64,000 nt of DNA, taken from assembly GCA_016718275.1 (NCBI GenBank), contig JADKEA010000002.1:79191-143190 (forward strand), read 5' to 3'. Source of the stretch: Candidatus Villigracilis affinis (GTDB taxonomy: Bacteria > Chloroflexota > Anaerolineae > Anaerolineales > Villigracilaceae). A program made the position numbers and the translations under genes. Of the stretch, positions 61,131-64,000 are shown piece after piece (position 1 is the first letter of the stretch; each line of letters starts with the position of its first letter). A model generated the notes under the pieces. It had not been told where the DNA came from, ran no database searches, and was given only the letters and a program-made list of their open reading frames with translations.

Positions 61131-62267
61131 ATGGAAAATAAACCAGTAATTTTAGTAGTAGACGATGAACCCGCCATTCGCATGGGGCTGGCCGCCACGA
61201 TCGAACGACATGGCTATGGTGTTGTGACCGCTGTGAATGGCAGTGATGCCATTGTCAAGGCGAAGAAATCTCCGCCTGTGCTGATTGTCTCGGATGTGAT
61301 GATGCCCATTGTGAATGGCTTTGAAATGAAAAAGCAAATGAGCACAGACCCGCAGCTGGCGTCCATTCCCTTTATTTTTCTTACGGCGCGCACGGCCAGT
61401 GAGGACCGTGTGGCGGGCATCCGCGGAGGGGCGGATGATTATGTAACAAAACCATTCGTAACGGAGGAATTAATGGCGCGTATAGAAGCAGTTTTGCGCC
61501 GTGTTCAAACTGAACAGGCACGTGGTCGCGAGCAGGTGCAACAGGCCGCAAACGAGGAAATGGACAAACTCCGCAGGGAGATCCTGCAGAATTTTCGCCA
61601 TGAATTGCGTACACCGCTCAGCAACGTGATCATGTCGCTGGAGATGGCGGTTAATACAAAATACGAAGATCCCGATGAACAGGCGGAATTTATCCATATC
61701 GCGCTTTCCAGTGTCGACCGCTTGGATGCGCTTGTTGCGGATATCATTTTGTTATCGGATCTGGATCAGCACGATCTTAACGCAACCCGACAGCTGATCG
61801 ATGTTGAACATCATATTCTCGCCCCGATCCAAAAGCGGCTTCACCGCTACCCGATCAAAAGGATCAATTTCGTTTATGACATCAAACTGGCGAACCCTGT
61901 CAAGGCTCCGCGCCGTGAATTTTCACAGGCAATTGCACACCTTGCTGACAACGCTTTCAAATTTAGCCCGGAACATGGGCAGGTGAGTCTAAAAGTCCGC
62001 TCCGGCGAGAACGGCGGCGCGACGATCACGATTCAAGACGAAGGCATTGGGATTCCAGTTGCCTTGCGCGAAAAAGTGTTCGAGCGCTTCTATCAAGTCA
62101 GCAAAGGCGACCAGCGCGAATTCCAGGGACTTGGTGTTGGGCTCACGGTTGCCCGGGCGGTTTTCTCCAGATTGGGCGGCGAAGTAAAGATTGTAGATTC
62201 TGAAAAAGGATGTTGTGTGGTGGCCACTCTGCCAGACATGCGGCCAGAAGACATTGAATATGGATGA
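61131..62267 (+). CDS. hybrid response regulator / histidine kinase
   Basis: The 378-residue protein is a response-regulator receiver domain (about 5-125) joined to a kinase core. The receiver has VVDDEP, the phospho-acceptor Asp in VSDVMMP, the Thr in LTART and the Lys in TKPF. The kinase part has the His in FRHELRTPLSN (about residue 158), and the ATPase N, G1 and G2 boxes in HLADNAFKFSP, DEGIGIP and GLGVGLTVA. There is no membrane segment, so it is cytosolic. The next kinase gene starts inside its last codons, so the two are likely one signalling pair. Confidence 0.93.
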   Translation: MENKPVILVVDDEPAIRMGLAATIERHGYGVVTAVNGSDAIVKAKKSPPVLIVSDVMMPIVNGFEMKKQMSTDPQLASIPFIFLTARTASEDRVAGIRGGADDYVTKPFVTEELMARIEAVLRRVQTEQARGREQVQQAANEEMDKLRREILQNFRHELRTPLSNVIMSLEMAVNTKYEDPDEQAEFIHIALSSVDRLDALVADIILLSDLDQHDLNATRQLIDVEHHILAPIQKRLHRYPIKRINFVYDIKLANPVKAPRREFSQAIAHLADNAFKFSPEHGQVSLKVRSGENGGATITIQDEGIGIPVALREKVFERFYQVSKGDQREFQGLGVGLTVARAVFSRLGGEVKIVDSEKGCCVVATLPDMRPEDIEYG

Positions 62268-64000
62268 AAAAACCGTTCCTCTCAGCAGGCTTCCTGTTGA
62301 TGTGAAAGTGCATCTCGCAGGGAGAAACAAGCTGGGAGCGGATCTCGATTATCGTGCGCTATTTGAGCAGACGGGGGAGTGTGTATTCATCATTGGCCTT
62401 GATTTCAGGATCATCACTGCCAACCGCCAGGCTTTAAAGTTGCTTGGCTATGAAGAGCACCAATTAATGGGTCTTCCTGTGGAAGAGATCATGCTGCTCG
62501 AAGATTCCCAGGGACGGGAGGCGTTTCTCGAAAAGCGTTTGAATCTGTCTGAACATACCCTTCGAAAGAAGGGCGGCTCAATGCTGCCTGTTGAATTAAG
62601 CATCTCGGTGGTTCACAACGAGCATGAAATGCCCGCCTATATTCAAATGCTGGCGCGCGATATTTCAGACCGCAAACAATCCGAAGTTAATTTAAAACGG
62701 CATATGCTTTCGCTTTCCGTCATCGGCGAGGCATCGGCTGGGCTTTTCCGCTCGTCGAACATTGAGACAAAAATTCCCGAGGTGTTGGAGTCGCTGGGAT
62801 ACGCCGTAGATGTGTTTTGCTGTGCATTATTCGATATCACCTCAACCTCCATGAAGGTGCAATTTCAGTGGAAGAGTTTCGATGCTGCCAGTTTTGACGT
62901 GTTTTCAGCCCTTGAGCCTTTCCTCGATTCGATTGCCGAAAATCCAAAAAGTGTGTTTTCTGTAACCGATGTAAAACTTCAGAATCCAGAAATTCCCTCT
63001 GTATCCATTCTCGTGATTCCTGTTCAGGGCACGCTGGGGTCGTGGGGATTTCTGGCCCTCTTTGATAAGGAGACCCATCTCTCCTGGCTGACCGCCGAGT
63101 TTGATACTGTGCAGACGACAGTTAACTTGATCGGAGCTGCGCTGGAACGTCTGCATTACGAGAAGACCATTCGCCTGAGCGAGATGCGCAACCGTATCAT
63201 TGTTGATGCCCTGCCCGATCTGCTCTTGCGCACAGACCTGACTGGTCAAATATTGGATTACAACGCGCATCCCAGCCACCCGCTGTACGCGCCGCGCGAA
63301 TCGGTGGTTGGAAAAAGGCTCGACCAACTTTGGCCTGCCGATGTTGTGCGCATGATCATCGAAACGGATGACCAGGATGCCTTTCTCTCTTCTCATTGGG
63401 TGTACGGATTCAACCTGCCTAATCACGAGCAAACCTTCGAAGCGCGCCTGCATCCCATCAGCGCGGAAGAGGCATTGATCATCGTGCGCGATATTTCCGA
63501 GCAGGCGCGGCTCGACCAAATGAAATCTGATTTTATCAATCGCGCCTCGCATGAATTGCGTACCCCGTTGACCGCCGCCATTATGATGACTGAATTATTA
63601 CAGCAAGGCGGTACGGAAGAGCAGGTAAGTGAATACTGGCACACGCTCACCAGTGAATTGAACCGCCAGAAAAACCTGATCAATGAATTGCTGATCGCAG
63701 GACGTTTGGAAAGCGGAAAGATGAAACTGGATGCCGTTCCTATGGACCTGCTGCCCATCCTTCATGAATCGGTACGGGCAGTCAAATCAATTGCAAGGAT
63801 GCGCAATATCACCATTGAATTAAAAGTTGATTCCGAATTGTGCACGATATTCGGTGATACGGGCGGACTGTCGCAGGTCTTCATCAATCTCATCAATAAC
63901 GCTGTGAAATTTTCACCCGAAGGCAGCACTGTCGATGTGGTGGCAACTCAGAGCGGCGCGGAGCGTGAAGCGCGTATTTCCATCACAGATCATGGGCCGG
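62260..64000 (+). CDS. PAS/GAF sensor histidine kinase (3' end outside window)
   Basis: From ATG at 62260 a frame continues to the window edge (580 codons). Domains in order: a PAS (about 25-140, CVFIIGLDFRIITANRQA), a GAF-like region (about 165-305), a second PAS-like stretch (about 310-405), the HisKA region with SHELRTPLTAAI (about 430) and HATPase N box LINNAVKFSP. The end of the ATPase domain is missing. It overlaps the stop of the REC-kinase gene by eight bases, implying coupled expression. It senses an unknown cytoplasmic signal. Confidence 0.92.
   Translation, partial: MDEKTVPLSRLPVDVKVHLAGRNKLGADLDYRALFEQTGECVFIIGLDFRIITANRQALKLLGYEEHQLMGLPVEEIMLLEDSQGREAFLEKRLNLSEHTLRKKGGSMLPVELSISVVHNEHEMPAYIQMLARDISDRKQSEVNLKRHMLSLSVIGEASAGLFRSSNIETKIPEVLESLGYAVDVFCCALFDITSTSMKVQFQWKSFDAASFDVFSALEPFLDSIAENPKSVFSVTDVKLQNPEIPSVSILVIPVQGTLGSWGFLALFDKETHLSWLTAEFDTVQTTVNLIGAALERLHYEKTIRLSEMRNRIIVDALPDLLLRTDLTGQILDYNAHPSHPLYAPRESVVGKRLDQLWPADVVRMIIETDDQDAFLSSHWVYGFNLPNHEQTFEARLHPISAEEALIIVRDISEQARLDQMKSDFINRASHELRTPLTAAIMMTELLQQGGTEEQVSEYWHTLTSELNRQKNLINELLIAGRLESGKMKLDAVPMDLLPILHESVRAVKSIARMRNITIELKVDSELCTIFGDTGGLSQVFINLINNAVKFSPEGSTVDVVATQSGAEREARISITDHGP

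Overview
Organism and overall character. The window (about 52% GC by eye) looks like a chromosomal segment of an Anaerolineae-type Chloroflexi bacterium. This rests on three things: three secreted proteins with Cys-containing S-layer homology (SLH) modules of the kind common in that class, an Anaerolineae-like mix of Rex, MreB-like, TRAP and P1-peptidase genes, and the absence of outer-membrane genes. No phage, insertion sequence or CRISPR array was seen. Three genes (near 21.80, 26.42 and 42.67 kb) read correctly only after a single-base correction, which suggests a draft or long-read assembly with residual indels.

Layout. 1-6.5 kb: a Ser/Thr kinase cut by the window edge, a large membrane protein, a HAD phosphatase, an EamA exporter, a membrane protein of unknown role and a STAS protein. 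6.5-16.1 kb: a DDAH-like/M20 pair, a rarA operon (RarA, dual-specificity phosphatase, histidine phosphatase, GNAT), a 934-residue protein that appears to fuse a glutamate-cysteine-ligase-like domain to an M20 peptidase, and an aminotransferase. 16.2-21.2 kb: three consecutive genes whose different N-terminal domains (beta-sandwich, SGNH hydrolase-like, heptaheme cytochrome c) carry nearly the same triple SLH anchor. 21.4-26.9 kb: a tightly coupled operon of a small membrane protein, two SPFH/band-7-like membrane proteins, a TPR plus S24-type peptidase protein and a PHP phosphoesterase; I know of no characterised system with this make-up. 27.0-31.2 kb: a cold-shock gene, then a redox cluster of ferredoxin, FAD oxidoreductase, b-type-cytochrome-like protein and a 20-CXXCH cytochrome. 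31.3-38.2 kb: an ATP-grasp ligase, then F1 ATPase genes atpA-G-D-C without Fo or delta genes beside them, followed by an MreB-like gene. 38.2-46.7 kb: a methyltransferase, a polyferredoxin pair, Rex, a CHASE2 adenylate cyclase group, tRNA-Arg(CCG) and a PD-(D/E)XK nuclease. 46.7-64 kb: ABC-F ATPase behind a possible leader-peptide attenuator, a TRAP transporter, an ACT regulator, an ABC-2 exporter, P1 peptidase with an ATP-grasp partner, FKBP, DedA, Obg and two sensor kinases.

How it may work together. The most coherent functional theme is electron transfer to the outside in a cell with an S-layer: NAD(P)H or ferredoxin oxidation at the membrane, a membrane b-type cytochrome, a tethered 20-heme protein, and a heptaheme cytochrome anchored in the cell wall or S-layer. 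Rex and the polyferredoxin fit a redox-regulated anaerobic lifestyle. The SPFH/S24/PHP operon is the best candidate for an undescribed system. Several genes have a TANAAT-like -10 hexamer only 6-9 bases before the start codon, which suggests frequent leaderless transcripts.
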